From positions 1-20,895 of the forward strand of contig JBHJMP010001215.1 in the NCBI GenBank assembly GCA_043381765.1: a stretch of 20,895 nt of DNA. The letters are read 5' to 3'. Positions 8,988-20,894 of the stretch are shown here, one piece after another. The notes below the pieces were generated by a model that was not told the origin of the DNA, did not search any database, and was given only the letters and a program-made list of their open reading frames with translations. Source of the DNA: Collodictyon triciliatum (lineage: Eukaryota; CRuMs). A program made the translations under genes and the position numbers. How positions within the stretch are numbered: position 1 is the first letter of the stretch; every line of letters starts with the position of its first letter.

Positions 8988-11251
8988 ATGGCTTTGCAGC
9001 GTTTGCCCCTTGATGGCTCTTCCCTTCGCCTGCTGCTTGTGAGCGACTTGCACCTGGAGTTGAACACGATCCATCGTCTGGCGGCGCTTCTGGAAGAGCG
9101 AGAGGAGTCGTACGTTTGAGGGCCTACCGAATAGTTGTTTTCTTTGTTGCTGCGTCTTTTTCTTCTTTTTCTTCTTCTCTGACTGTCCTAAGTGGTTTAT
9201 TGTATGTTTAGTCTTTCTGTGTGAGTATGTATGTGTCTGTTTTTCCGATCCTCACAGCGTCGACCTCGTCCTACTGAGCGGGGATATCGCCAACATGGAT
9301 GATGAAGAGCGAAGCAACCCAGATATTCAGGCTGCCACGGAAGGCGAAGTATCTTTTGTTATCTCGGCAGTGGAGTCCATATGTCCCCGAGTTCTCTATG
9401 TTCCTGGTAATGTAAGTCTTCACGACCCTTCCTTCCCTTGAATCGAATAAAGGAGGAGGAAAAAAAAAATAAAGAAAAGAAAAGAGAAGAGTCTCTACGA
9501 ACCGACATTCCTCTCGTATCTGACAATCCGTTCGTCTGCCACCATTTACAAGCAACCCGTTCTTGATATTCACACTTTGTACAGATATTATAAAATATAA
9601 ATGATTATTCGTCCGAGTGACAACTACTTCGCATCCAAATATTCAGCATGATCCAGATTCCATGTTATCTCTGACAAATGACCTTCCTCGCTTGACTCCA
9701 AACTCTGAAAACATCCACGGCAAAGTTCGCCGCATCGCAAAAAACTTGGTTGTTTTCGGATTCGGTGGGTCCACGCCTGCTCATGCAGATGGTAAATAAG
9801 CTAATTTTTAACAAGAAATTGGACTCTGTCACTTTACTATCTTATTTCACCTTGTAATCAAGTAATATGAATTCTGTCTATTACGTCATTTCTAATTAAT
9901 TTTTTTTCGGGGTACTTTGGTTTGTTGTGTGGCTACTGAAGGAACAATGGTGTGGTCTGGTAAGAAATGGATTAAACCAGAGATGGGCACAATATATGAA
10001 GAATTAATCTATTTATTTATTTTTAAGCTACTTTATTGAATCTACAAAACCAGTATGCATATATCACCACAGCTTTTTAAATACATTCTGCATGAACATT
10101 TCACGGACTTCTCTTAAACTGGTCGTAGGCTATCCATACAGAACTGATCAGAGCCTCGGGCCTGAGTTTGAAAGAGTAGATTCTTGAAAATTTACCCATA
10201 TGATATAATACGTCCACAATTTAAGGATCTCAGCCAAATAAACATTCATATTTTGACATTGCATTTTTCTAATGGCTACTTAAGTCCATTCCTTAATTTT
10301 TCTTTTAGGAGTATAAGCAACAGTGTGCTTCAAGTGAGAATCCTGGAGAAAGCAGGATACTCCCAACCGACCAAGTTATTTTGATGACTCACACTGGGCC
10401 AGATCTTTGCGGTGGTTACAAATAATTTAATATTTATACGCTTCTCTTTGGTACATCATTCATTTGTAAAATATAGAGTAATAAATAAATCGTAATTAGT
10501 AACTAAGTTCCTCACCATATCTCGATTCTATTTCATTTTATGAAGTTTACCTGATATAAAAAGATATACATTCTTTGAATATTGATCTGATGACAAATAA
10601 TAATATTATAAATAATAATTAATGTGTAGATACGGCACTCGATCCAACAAGAAAGGTGCCCATCCGCGCTGGGTGTGCCTCACTGCGCTCGGTCATAGAG
10701 ACATCTCTCTTCGTAATTACATTTCAATTGTAAAACAAAAACATTTTCACCCTCAAAAGAGGCTTGCATCGTTCTGTACTGGGATATTTTTTTCTTCGTT
10801 TGTTATCTTTATTCTCTCATCTTTACTACTTTCCTTCGCTCCTTTACTCTTTTTCTTAATATGATTAAATATGGAGAAAAAAATAGAAAAATCAAGCTCT
10901 CAACTCAGCACCCTTGATGAACGCTTGACCACAACTATAAACACATACAGCAAGAAAAGACATTGTTAAACGTGCATGGCCATGTGCACAAAGGATACGG
11001 GTTCAGCCGGGTCAAAGCGATCCCTGTTGCCAACCCAGGAAGTCTCAAGTAAAACTCATCCGCTTCATCATATCTCCTACCTTTTTTTTTTCTTTCACGC
11101 TGTTCTTAACTTTACCGGGCGTATTGAGTGCATTTTGCAACTCTACATCCTTTTTTGTAGGGAGGGGAGGTATGGCCTCGTCACAATCAATTATAGTCCC
11201 ATATCAGAGAAATGGGAAATCAGGAGTGTGGAGCTGCAGTCTCTTCCTTAA
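8988..11251 (+). CDS. Calcineurin-like metallophosphoesterase, 9 exons, 286 aa
   Basis: Exons: 8988-9109, 9258-9411, 9647-9791, 9942-9959, 10129-10175, 10309-10411, 10630-10712, 10951-11048, 11161-11251. Phases agree and the sum is 861 bases. The full metal-binding set of the calcineurin-like phosphoesterase fold is present: SDLHLE (Asp20, His22), LLSGD (Asp50), PGN/HD (Asn92-His93-Asp94, split exactly by an intron), MTHTGP (His190) and HGHVH (His235, His237). The family uses a two-metal centre to hydrolyse phosphomonoesters or diesters; the substrate here is unknown. There is no signal peptide or membrane segment from the chosen start, so it is probably cytosolic. The chain ends in a short beta strand (YGLVTINY) as is common for the fold. 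AATAAA at 11278-11283, 27 bases past the stop, is the likely poly(A) signal. An upstream in-frame ATG at 8844 is possible. Confidence 0.9.
9439..9465 (+). mobile_element. Third copy of the GAATCGAATAAAGGA poly(A) tail motif (copy C)
   Basis: TTGAATCGAATAAAGGA recurs here, followed by GGAGG and a run of A, in phosphoesterase intron 9412-9646. The 17-base core is identical to copies A and B and in the same orientation. I see no clear target-site duplication, so this copy may be older or altered. Confidence 0.5.
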
Positions 11252-11641
11252 GTGAGCCAATCTGTTACCGGCGAGAGAATAAAGATTTGGAGGGAGGAAT
11301 GATACGTATCAGGCATTTTATGAGTCTGGACTTTTTCTCTTTTTTTTTTTTTTTTAAGGGCAAGTTGAGTCTGACTGAGCCAAAAAGGATAAATAGGGAG
11401 GTTAGATGATGAGTAATGCAACTTCCACTTTTTTGTTTTGTTTTTGTTTAACTGAAGCCTAGTGTATCATATCTATATTTTGTCGTCTTTGGTGAAAAGG
11501 GATAGGGTTCGGATTGATTACTCATAGCGAAAGAAAATCAGCGCAAAATGAGATGAAGGAAAGGAAACACTTCTCAACATGAGGGGTGAGAAAAAGGTTC
11601 GCATAGGAGATTTCCGAGTGGTAAACTCAACAAAACTTAAC
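11252..11641. other. Intergenic region between convergent genes
   Basis: This is 3' flanking sequence shared by the phosphoesterase (+) and the membrane protein (-). It holds the phosphoesterase poly(A) signal, a T-run at 11339-11355, and no convincing exon. Small open frames occur on both strands but have no recognisable content. Confidence 0.5.
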
Positions 11642-13686
<2,045 letters not shown>

Positions 13687-14284
13687 TTATGGTCGTTCCC
13701 CTGTAACTTGCGGCTTCGGCAGATTAAAAACAGCACCAAAAACAAACAAACAAAAAAAAACACCACCATGAACAAATATAAAACCAAACCAAAAATCAAA
13801 GACAAGAGCGAAGGTCAATAAACAAATCAAACAAAACCAAAGAAGAAAGAGCAAGAAAACGAATGCAAGCGCGAAAGCAAAAGCAAAAAAAAAAATCTAG
13901 ATGTTCAAAAAAAAAACCTTTTCTTTATCTCTGACCGTCGTGTTTCATTACCCTCTTATTTTCAAAAAAAAAAAAAAAAAGACGAAATAATATGTATGTA
14001 CAAAGTTTAGAGGCGAAGTGTGGCGTGGACATGGTGTCAAAAGTTTGGACTTTTCATTATTAAACATGTTTTTCTTATTGGATCCAAAAAAGAAAAAAAA
14101 AGGAAATAATAAAGAAAATTGACGAGGATAAAACAGCAAAACAATTTTCGCCCCAATAATCTGCCATACGATTTTTTTATTTTCTAGACTAAATCGGAGT
14201 TTCTACTTTTCATCTCCTAATTTTTATTGGGTAAAATAGTAAGTATAGCATTTAACAAATAATATACTTTCAACATCAAGAGAT
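13687..14284. promoter_or_regulatory. Shared divergent promoter region
   Basis: About 600 bases separate the divergent starts of the membrane protein (-) and the acyltransferase (+). Positions 13730-13920 are rich in A and AAC/AAAG stretches on the plus strand; several A9-A17 runs follow up to 14101. No exon is seen. The two promoters must lie here, but no TATA box or other element can be called with confidence. Confidence 0.5.
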
Positions 14285-16621
14285 ATGGAAACTGCAAACC
14301 AACAAAAAAAGCCTAGTCGCCTTTCATTCATCATGAGCATCGTCCTTTCCATTTGGTAATATCCTGTCTTCTTATTGTATCATATGTCGCGCTAAATGAC
14401 TCGATTTTTTTGTTGTTGTTGTTTTCTTTCACTTACAGCCAATAATACACATGTATTTAGGAAAAGAATTGCGACATTTCTCTTCGGTGGACCGATTGAG
14501 TTTGAGACATTTCGAATTGCATCTCCTGAATTCTTCTTGACATTATGTACACAAAATCAAATAATAGCATAATGTCTTTTTTTTTTTTTAATATTCGTCG
14601 TTATGATAACTTCTCAATAAACTATTTTGTGAATAAAATGCTCATTCCTGAAATTGTGCATGAACCAACGTCTTGGTACTTAGTTGGCCCGCTTCGCTTT
14701 TTGTTTTCGCCCTCATTTGAAGGACTTGAAAATATTCCAAAGGAGACAAAAGACCGCCCCATCTTATTTGTATCCAATCATCAAATAAGTGGGATCGACA
14801 TGCCTCTTTTCTTCAGCAAGGTTTTTGAACACACAGGACGACCTCTTCGTGCTTTGGGAGACCATTCTCATTTTCGCGTTCCTTTTCACAGTCGATTTCT
14901 AAAGTACGTTAACATTCAAAAAAAAAAAAAAGGATGCATAATCTCAAAAGAAAATGAAAAGAAAACCTTATATCGTCGCATATACTTTTTTTTTAATTTA
15001 AACGAATGTTCCTGAAATTTCTTCGATATCTAAATTGTCGACCTTTTTAATGTGAGCGAAATATGCCCATAGGTTCTGCGGTGCTGTCGACGGATCTCCC
15101 GAAAACTGCATTAGACTGTTAAAAGAGAAATTGATGGTCTTGGTGTACCCAGGAGGAGGAAGAGAAGTAAGTTATGTATAATATATACAAATTAAAATAT
15201 TGTTCACGGAAGAAGTTATATAAATTCATGCTCAATATACGCGCATTATCAATCATCCTGAATCGTGAATGCCGCAAAATCCACTCATTCGAATTTAAAT
15301 CAAAGATTCTAAAAATGAAATCCGACAAACCGTACGAGCTCATGTGGAAAAACAGGTTGGTGTTTAAATTGGCCCATTCATGTGAAGCGCGACCATATAT
15401 ACTCTCTTTTGCTTTTTTTTTTTTTATTGTTATGATTATTATGTTCAAAATTAACGTTATGCTTTATGATTGATATTATTCGACATGATGGTCATTTTTA
15501 AAGAATCGGCTTTGCTCGCTATGCTATCCAGGAAGATGCCATTATCATACCTGTTTCTGCAGTATGTTTTCTTTCCACTCAAACTTACTTATTGCACTCG
15601 GCGAGGTTCAATCACATGGGAATCGCATAAATAGTTCTTGAAGTTTTTTTTTTAAAAAAAAAGAAAAGGAAAATTAAAAACAAATGCTTCTTTATTGCGC
15701 TCAGATCGGATTGGATGATAGTCTGTGGATTTTGTTCGATCTCCCGGTAACGTTTTTCCTCAAGCTTATTGGGGATAATCGTGAATTTACTGTGAGTATT
15801 ATCATAAATATAACTCACCAAGAGAAAAAAAATACTCCATTGCCTTTCCTATGGCTATTTCTAAAGCATTATAAATGATGGTCATTCCATGTCCCATGTT
15901 GAATTTATATTTACTCTAAATTCAAACAAAATACTTAATTTGCTTTGATATAGTTCCCAGTTTTTACGCTGACCATACCCGAAAGGATCTACTTCAAAAT
16001 ACATGAGCCAATAGACACACGGAGGTTTCGCCCTGAAACAGAGTAATGAAACATACTTTTTGACACGATTCACCCAACCGCGCTATGCTGAGTGTTGAGC
16101 ATTACTAAAATATTAATATTATTATGGACCAAGCCAAAAGGATGATTTGGATGAGTGCTCCAAGAAATTGAGGGATATTGTGGGGTTTAATTGCTCATAT
16201 TCTTTCATTCTCTATATTATTATCCTTCTCAATTTGATTATCACTGTTTTTTTTTAAGTAACAAAATAAATCGATAACAATTTTTTAATAAATAATCATG
16301 TTAATGTAACCAATTTTATCTCATTTGTGTGAAATATTCACTCACTATCCCCTTTTTCCGGTTTACTTCCTATTTCCCAGACAAAAGAGAAAGTCCAGAG
16401 TGGAATCCAAGATTTACTCGCAAAAAGAAGCAAAGACCCAAACAGAATGTTGCCCAGTAATATCCTTTTGCTTTTTTTTTTTTGTTGTTGTTTTTTGTTG
16501 TTTTTGTTGTTTTTTTGTTTTTTGTTTTTTGTTTTTTGTTTTTTGTTTTTTGTTTTTTGTTTTTTGTTTTTTGTTTTTTGTTTTTTGTTTTCCCCTTTGC
16601 ATAGTCAGCACTGTATTATAA
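14285..16621 (+). CDS. Acyltransferase of the TMEM68 / phytyl-ester-synthase type, 11 exons, 297 aa
   Basis: Exons: 14285-14355, 14461-14546, 14684-14903, 15073-15166, 15306-15355, 15504-15561, 15705-15791, 15954-16042, 16134-16179, 16381-16456, 16605-16621. Phases agree and the sum is 894 bases. The order of blocks matches glycerolipid and phytyl-ester acyltransferases: SNHQISGIDMP (catalytic His85 with Asp91), GDHSHFRVPF, GAVDGSPENC, VYPGGGRE, PYELMWKNRIGFARYAI and IIPVSAIG. These enzymes transfer an acyl group from acyl-CoA or acyl-ACP to a glycerolipid or alcohol at a membrane. The hydrophobic stretch near residues 16-24 may be a membrane anchor. The C-terminal block (QSGIQDLLAKRSKDPNRM) also fits the family. 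The His-Asp spacing is HX5D rather than HX4D. Substrates are not visible. An alternative frame across 14547-14683 was rejected because skipping it restores phase and homology. Confidence 0.87.
16511..16590. repeat. (GTTTTTT)n heptanucleotide array, about 11 copies
   Basis: It lies in the last intron (16457-16604) of the acyltransferase gene, preceded by less regular GTT repeats from about 16483. It is T-rich on the sense strand and ends 14 bases before the acceptor at 16604. Confidence 0.95.
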
Positions 16622-17080
16622 GTATATACTCAGGCAATTGAAAAAAAAGCCTCTAATTACCAACAACTTAATAGTTCGAATATTACGTCGGATGTTTCTC
16701 TCAAAAGAGGAGTAGCGGGCCACAGAGGAAGAATAATAAATGATACATGAAGCATAGCCCAATAAATCATACATATAAACACATTAATACAGAATCGGTG
16801 AATACCTTAGACCCGGTACATGCGTGTTAGTACAGAAGAGAAGTTGGCACAAGCGCTTATAAAAAAATTTTCGATTATAAATGTATGAACTCCTATTGTA
16901 TACACTGTGGCAACTGATTCATAAGAACTGAAACAGAAAGAAGGCTGAAATATATAAAATGTGATAAATAACATCAATATGTTTTTCTAACAAAAAAATT
17001 GTATAATTTCAACCGAGGGTGTAAATCTATTCACAAATCTGGGGTACATAAGAGGTAGAAGGCGATAATTTGTGCATGGC

Positions 17081-17114
17081 ATCAATATATACTTAATGTT
17101 AAGTATATATTGAT
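17081..17114. repeat. Perfect 16-bp inverted repeat with 2-base centre
   Basis: ATCAATATATACTTAA is followed by TG and its exact reverse complement. The 34-base element could form a hairpin or cruciform. It sits between the acyltransferase and the tRNA gene with no evident coding role. Confidence 0.9.
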
Positions 17115-17230
17115 ATCAGTGCAAATATGCCACACAATTTCTTTTCTTCGCTTTATAAATCGTGCAATTTTGATTTTTTGGCCCAAATAAACTCCCAGAT
17201 ATGTTATTATATTATTATTATATACTGAAT

Positions 17231-17303
17231 CCACTATATCCACTTATATCCACTTATATCCACTTATATCCAGTTATATGCAGTTATATGCAGTATATCC
17301 ACC
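17231..17303. repeat. Degenerate decamer repeat CTTATATCCA upstream of the tRNA
   Basis: Seven or so units of about 10 bases (CTTATATCCA, GTTATATGCA) end 14 bases before the tRNA. The period is about one helical turn and each unit carries a TATAT core. It could be a plain minisatellite or an upstream element of the tRNA gene; the sequence alone does not decide. Confidence 0.85.
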
Positions 17304-17317
17304 TTTGAGGTCAGAAT

Positions 17318-17390
17318 GCCTTCTTAGCACAGTTGGTAGTGCGTCAGTCTTGTAAACTGAAGGTCCGTGGTTCGATTCCGCGAGGAGGCA
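17318..17390 (+). tRNA. tRNA-Thr (anticodon UGU)
   Basis: A 73-base cloverleaf folds completely. The acceptor stem is GCCTTCT/AGGAGGC, the D stem GCAC/GTGC, the anticodon stem TCAGT/ACTGA with loop CTTGTAA (anticodon TGT), and the T stem CGTGG/CCGCG with loop TTCGATT; the discriminator base is A. There is no intron and CCA is not encoded, as usual in eukaryotes. Internal RNA polymerase III promoters are clear: A box TAGCACAGTTGG and B box GGTTCGATTCC. A TTTT terminator lies six bases downstream. Confidence 0.97.
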
Positions 17391-17678
17391 TCTACTTTTG
17401 CTCCGGGTGTGGGCATCGCGGCGCTGTCTGGCCAACTCGTCGAGCTGTATCATCTTTTCACTTCTATTTTTTTCTCTCTCTCATCATGTCCTCGTTCTCC
17501 TTCCTCGAATGTTGGTCCGCTATTTTTCTACCAGATAAGAGGAGCAGCGACGGGATGAGTCTCTCTTCTGTTCTGATGCTTTGTTATTTTATGGTTCGTG
17601 GACACCGCGTAGCTCGTCATACACGAGGTGGCTCAGTCCTGGTAAGTATCCTCACAGGAAGCAAAAGACCACGCGCAC
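17391..17678. other. GC-richer spacer between tRNA and oxygenase 3' end
   Basis: This 288-base stretch has a base composition closer to exons than to introns. Open frames on the plus strand run out of the tRNA and have no recognisable content. On the minus strand it is the 3' flank of the oxygenase gene. I see no gene I can support. Confidence 0.4.
17396..17399 (+). terminator. RNA polymerase III terminator of tRNA-Thr
   Basis: A TTTT run on the non-template strand six bases after the discriminator base is the standard termination signal for this polymerase. Confidence 0.8.
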
Positions 17679-19429
17679 TCACAGCTCAAACATGATGTCC
17701 GAGCGGATGGCATACTTCACGCCGTTGCTTACTTTCCGGCCCTCGTGGAGAACTCGGTGGTCAAAGACCAACACCGAACCCTTCAATAGCAGTTTCATGA
17801 AATATAATCACTATTCTTTCATTTAGAAATAAATCGAATATAATGTAGCACAAGCGCGCGTAACAATTCAGCGGTGCATTATTGAGTATGGTGGTTTAAT
17901 AAAGCACGAAAATGAATAGCATTTTCCTTTATATATTGATATGATGAACTTACAATTTTCGGCACAAAGTCAATGTGGTCACCCACTCTCTGGCCATTGA
18001 GAAACCGCGTTTCTCCTCCATCTGTGCATTCGGAGAGATATATCATGATTGTCATCATCGAAAACTCTCCGTTTTCTGGTCGCTGATAGACCCCATCCAT
18101 GTGTGGCGCGAAGAAATGGCCAGGAAGATATTTCAGAAAGCGTAGCCTGTGAAATCGGCCAATATGTCGATTAGAAATAGGAAGCAGAAAATAGTACGCA
18201 GGATAGAGTCATCAATGAGCACTTCGACACTCACTTCAATATGCAAGGATATAAAATTACATCGAGAACTTGCCTTTCATTGACGCCAACAGTCTTGTAT
18301 GAACGGTAAGTTTGAGGCAGAAAAGGCTTTAACTGCAAAGAAAAAAAAGTGTGTGTGTGCGTGTGTGTGTGCGTGTGTGCGTGTGCGTGTGTGTGTGTGT
18401 ATGTGGGGGGGGGGGGGATATGGTTGTGATAATATAATCTCTCTCTTCCTGTGGTGGTTTTTAGAACAAAAAAAGATTATATTATGATGAAATAAGTTGA
18501 TTTATGATACGAAATTAAATTTTGATTGATAATATAAAGGCTTCTTTTCTCAACCTAGGAAAAAGGAATTAAAGAAAAATTAGTCTCCCGAAAAATAGCC
18601 TTACTTACCCGCTTGAATACTTCAGCTGCTCTTTCATGGTCATCGATGATGCACCGCTGGCTGTTTCTGTAGTCTGTATCAATGACTTCTCGACCAGGGC
18701 CGACGTTCACCTACGTATGTTTGAGATGTAAAGAACATACATTATATCTTTAAAGTTTTATTTACATCAAATTCATATGGGTCGCTAGTCCACACAAATA
18801 TATTCCACGCCAGATTTTTTTTTAATCTGTGGATGCAATATAATATTGTATCCATAAATCTAATAAACCATGTGATTTTTTATGTTTGCAGTAATACATA
18901 TGTTCTTACCGCGGCTGTTATATATCCTTTGGCTTCGGACAATGAGATAAGTTCTTCGCATTCTTGTGGTGTGAACAGATTGTATATATAGAAGCAGAGC
19001 TTGTGCTGCACGAACAAAACAATATATCAGAAATTAGAGGCAATAAACATTCGTTACTATGTGGAGAGCATAATGAGTCATCCGTGTACATTCGCTCGGG
19101 GACAAAGCATATGACATTTTAGAGTAGAAATAAAAGTCACATCCCACCTGATCGTTCGGGTTGGGGAGCTTAATGAGACTATACTGCGGTTGAGCTGCTA
19201 CGTCATTTGTTTGAATTTCATTACATTTTCAAGTATATGCACAATATGAACTCAATGTCATGCGCGACCAGTGTTGAATAAATATAATTATAAGTGTATT
19301 GAACTGGGATAGCTACCTGAGCTCGTCATTTTCTTCAGCTGCAATGCGCTTGATCTTTGGTGGGGCCTCGACGTCTAAAGGTTCATTCTTTAGGAGGGAT
19401 TCTGTCTTGACGAGTGATTTATCTTCTTC
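17679..19429 (-). CDS. Prolyl-4-hydroxylase-like 2OG-Fe(II) oxygenase, at least 7 exons, N-terminus unresolved
   Basis: Minus-strand exons in order: 19429-19317, 19178-19148, 19005-18910, 18710-18609, 18332-18274, 18146-17954, 17780-17679. They join in phase into 231 residues. Blocks follow the P4H-type dioxygenase fold: FYIYNLFTPQECEELI, then NVGPGREV, VGVNERLRFLKYLPGHFFAPHMDG, MIYLSECTDGGETRF, SVLVFDHRVLHEG and KYAIRSDIMF. Fe(II) ligands are His149, Asp151 and His210; Arg224 is placed to bind 2-oxoglutarate. The family hydroxylates prolines or other side chains using O2 and 2-oxoglutarate; the target is unknown. The first visible exon is a Lys/Glu-rich linker (EEDKSLVKTE). It has an in-frame stop directly before it, so at least one upstream exon is missing from this model. 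The intron after 18274 has a GC donor (GCAAGT). No signal peptide can be judged. Confidence 0.85.
18346..18417. repeat. GT/GC dinucleotide repeat followed by G13
   Basis: (GTGTGTGC)-type repeats run to about 18404 and end in 13 G. They lie in the oxygenase intron 18333-18608, where the sense strand reads C13 then (CA)n. The plus strand could form a G-quadruplex or Z-DNA. Confidence 0.93.
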
Positions 19430-20213
19430 CTAGTCCTTTTTTTTCTTTACTTTCCAGAGTCTTGTGGATTAGTATTCATGCTTGTTGTTGTTTTTTCTTT
19501 TTTGTCTGATTTCTTCGCTTTATTGGTTGTGGATGCCTGTGTTAACATATAAATGTTGTGCGCTTCGTCTGCGTTGGTTTCCGAGAATTCATTCGTGGAA
19601 ATGGTGTTGTGTTATCTCGGAAAATTACTGCATTTTATACATATGTGGAATATATCAGTAAACTCTGTGCCGCCACAATACTGGCGGTGTGGAAGTAAAC
19701 ACCAATACAAAAATAGACACCCGTGATATTCACACCATAAGGTAGAGAGAAAAAGTAGTAATACACAGCCAGCCATACGCGCATGAGCGAGGGTCGCTTT
19801 GTTATTGATAAGTATGGGTTGCTTCGTCCGTATATTGATTCAGTTTTTCGATGCACCTGTACTGATTCGGTTTGCAGTCCTTTTTTTTTTTTTTTTTTTA
19901 AAAAATAAAATAAAATAAAACTTTTGTGGTATTATCACCTATATAATATAGAGGTGATAATACGACAACTTTATGAGTGTGAATCGACGGTCCTCAAAAA
20001 TCCGGTTGAAACATCAAACACAATATATTTCGTGTATGAAGTAACCATCGTGGGGGTAATTAGATAAACAATACCATCATTTTTTTGCCAGATTGTTGGG
20101 TGTATCTGCAGCCAGAGATTTCGAAGCCCAAAAGTTCTGTACGCCAAAACGTTTTGTATTAGATAGATTTGCATGCTTTAGCCATCCCCGAATTAGTGTA
20201 TTCCAAAACTACA
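19430..20213. other. Intergenic region, oxygenase 5' side to the right-edge ORF
   Basis: The missing first exon(s) of the oxygenase should lie here. On the minus strand a Lys/Thr-rich frame starting MLTQASTTNK (ATG near 19549) ends at a GTAAAG just 21 bases before the first visible exon, but its phase does not join. The rest is AT-rich, with a T-run then A/T run at 19880-19920 and a hairpin at 19929-19963. No other gene is seen. Confidence 0.45.
19929..19963. repeat. Perfect 12-bp inverted repeat with 11-base loop
   Basis: GTATTATCACCT and its exact reverse complement flank ATATAATATAG. It begins about 9 bases after an AAAATAAAAT tract. It may be a hairpin or the remnant of a palindromic insertion; function unknown. 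Confidence 0.88.
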
Positions 20214-20894
20214 CTATCTTGGGATTGCGTACATGGTGTATGTCTGATACAGACTATTCAAAATGGCTATACATTCGTACATAACCACACCATTTGTAAC
20301 TTGTGGGTGCTGTAGTTTTGGGTACTTCCCTTTGTAAATCATCCACACTAAGCAAACAAGCCTTGAAGAAATCACAATGACAAGTTGAACACATAAGACT
20401 TTTAAAAATAAAGCAGGGTTGGCAATTTCTCTGGATGCGTTCAAGACAGATATGGAGCGAGTTCCGTAGATGTAAAATATGCTGCAAAATATGTTGAACA
20501 TATTAATCCTAAAATTCATGCACATGAACATCATTCGGTAGTTTCGATTTTTCAAAGGAACGCCTTCTCCTGAAATTCTGTTATTTACAGACTCGTTTTC
20601 TCTGTCTATAGAACTAAATGATGTGATCGGCACAACACTTTTAGTTGTAAAACAAGGCATCAATTTTGATAGAGACAATCGTATCTTACCGACAAAATTA
20701 CAAGTAAACTTGAATGTCAGGAACCTTTGAGTATATGTTAATTCACTGGTAATTTCGACCATGGCTGTGCCTAAACTTAAGGCTATGAGGCCATATATTC
20801 CTTCTGTAGACATCGTAGACAGTAGTCTGCCACTAAATTGTAATATCAAATTATAGGGATACAGTATAAGTAAACGCTGATAAGTTCCTATCAC
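20214..20894 (-). CDS. Hydrophobic protein, unknown; uninterrupted ORF reaching the right edge
   Basis: An open frame of at least 226 codons on the minus strand ends with TAG at 20214. Hydrophobic stretches lie near LLILYPYNLILQFSG, IYGLIALSLGTAMV, FNIFCSIFYIYG and VLCVQLVIVISSRLVCLVW, so it is probably a multi-pass membrane protein. I recognise no family. The first ATG is only one base from the window edge, so the true start may lie outside. Unlike every other gene here it has no visible intron in 680 bases. Its composition is AT-rich, closer to introns than to the neighbouring exons, which lowers confidence that it is a normal gene of this genome. Confidence 0.45.
   Translation of the reverse strand: MIGTYQRLLILYPYNLILQFSGRLLSTMSTEGIYGLIALSLGTAMVEITSELTYTQRFLTFKFTCNFVGKIRLSLSKLMPCFTTKSVVPITSFSSIDRENESVNNRISGEGVPLKNRNYRMMFMCMNFRINMFNIFCSIFYIYGTRSISVLNASREIANPALFLKVLCVQLVIVISSRLVCLVWMIYKGKYPKLQHPQVTNGVVMYECIAILNSLYQTYTMYAIPR

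Larger units (their letters stand above)
16622..17317. other. AT-rich intergenic region, acyltransferase 3' flank to tRNA
   Basis: No gene is visible. AATAAA at 16761-16766 could be the acyltransferase poly(A) signal. The region also holds the perfect palindrome at 17081-17114 and the decamer repeat just before the tRNA, listed separately. Confidence 0.5.

Noticed and set aside
8622-9074. 150-aa minus-strand ORF
   Set aside because: It overlaps the acylase 3' flank and lies antisense to the first exon of the phosphoesterase, whose SDLHLE motif is unambiguous.
14545-15015. Single-exon reading of the acyltransferase from an ATG at 14545
   Set aside because: This frame includes a T12 run and non-conserved sequence. 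Splicing 14546 to 14684 joins the upstream exons in phase and gives the family motif spacing.
16414-16641. Repetitive Lys/Thr/Asn and Phe/Cys/Leu ORFs
   Set aside because: They are translations of the (GTTTTTT)n array in the acyltransferase intron.
17333-17695. 120-aa ORF starting in the tRNA
   Set aside because: It begins inside a perfectly folded tRNA gene and has no recognisable content.
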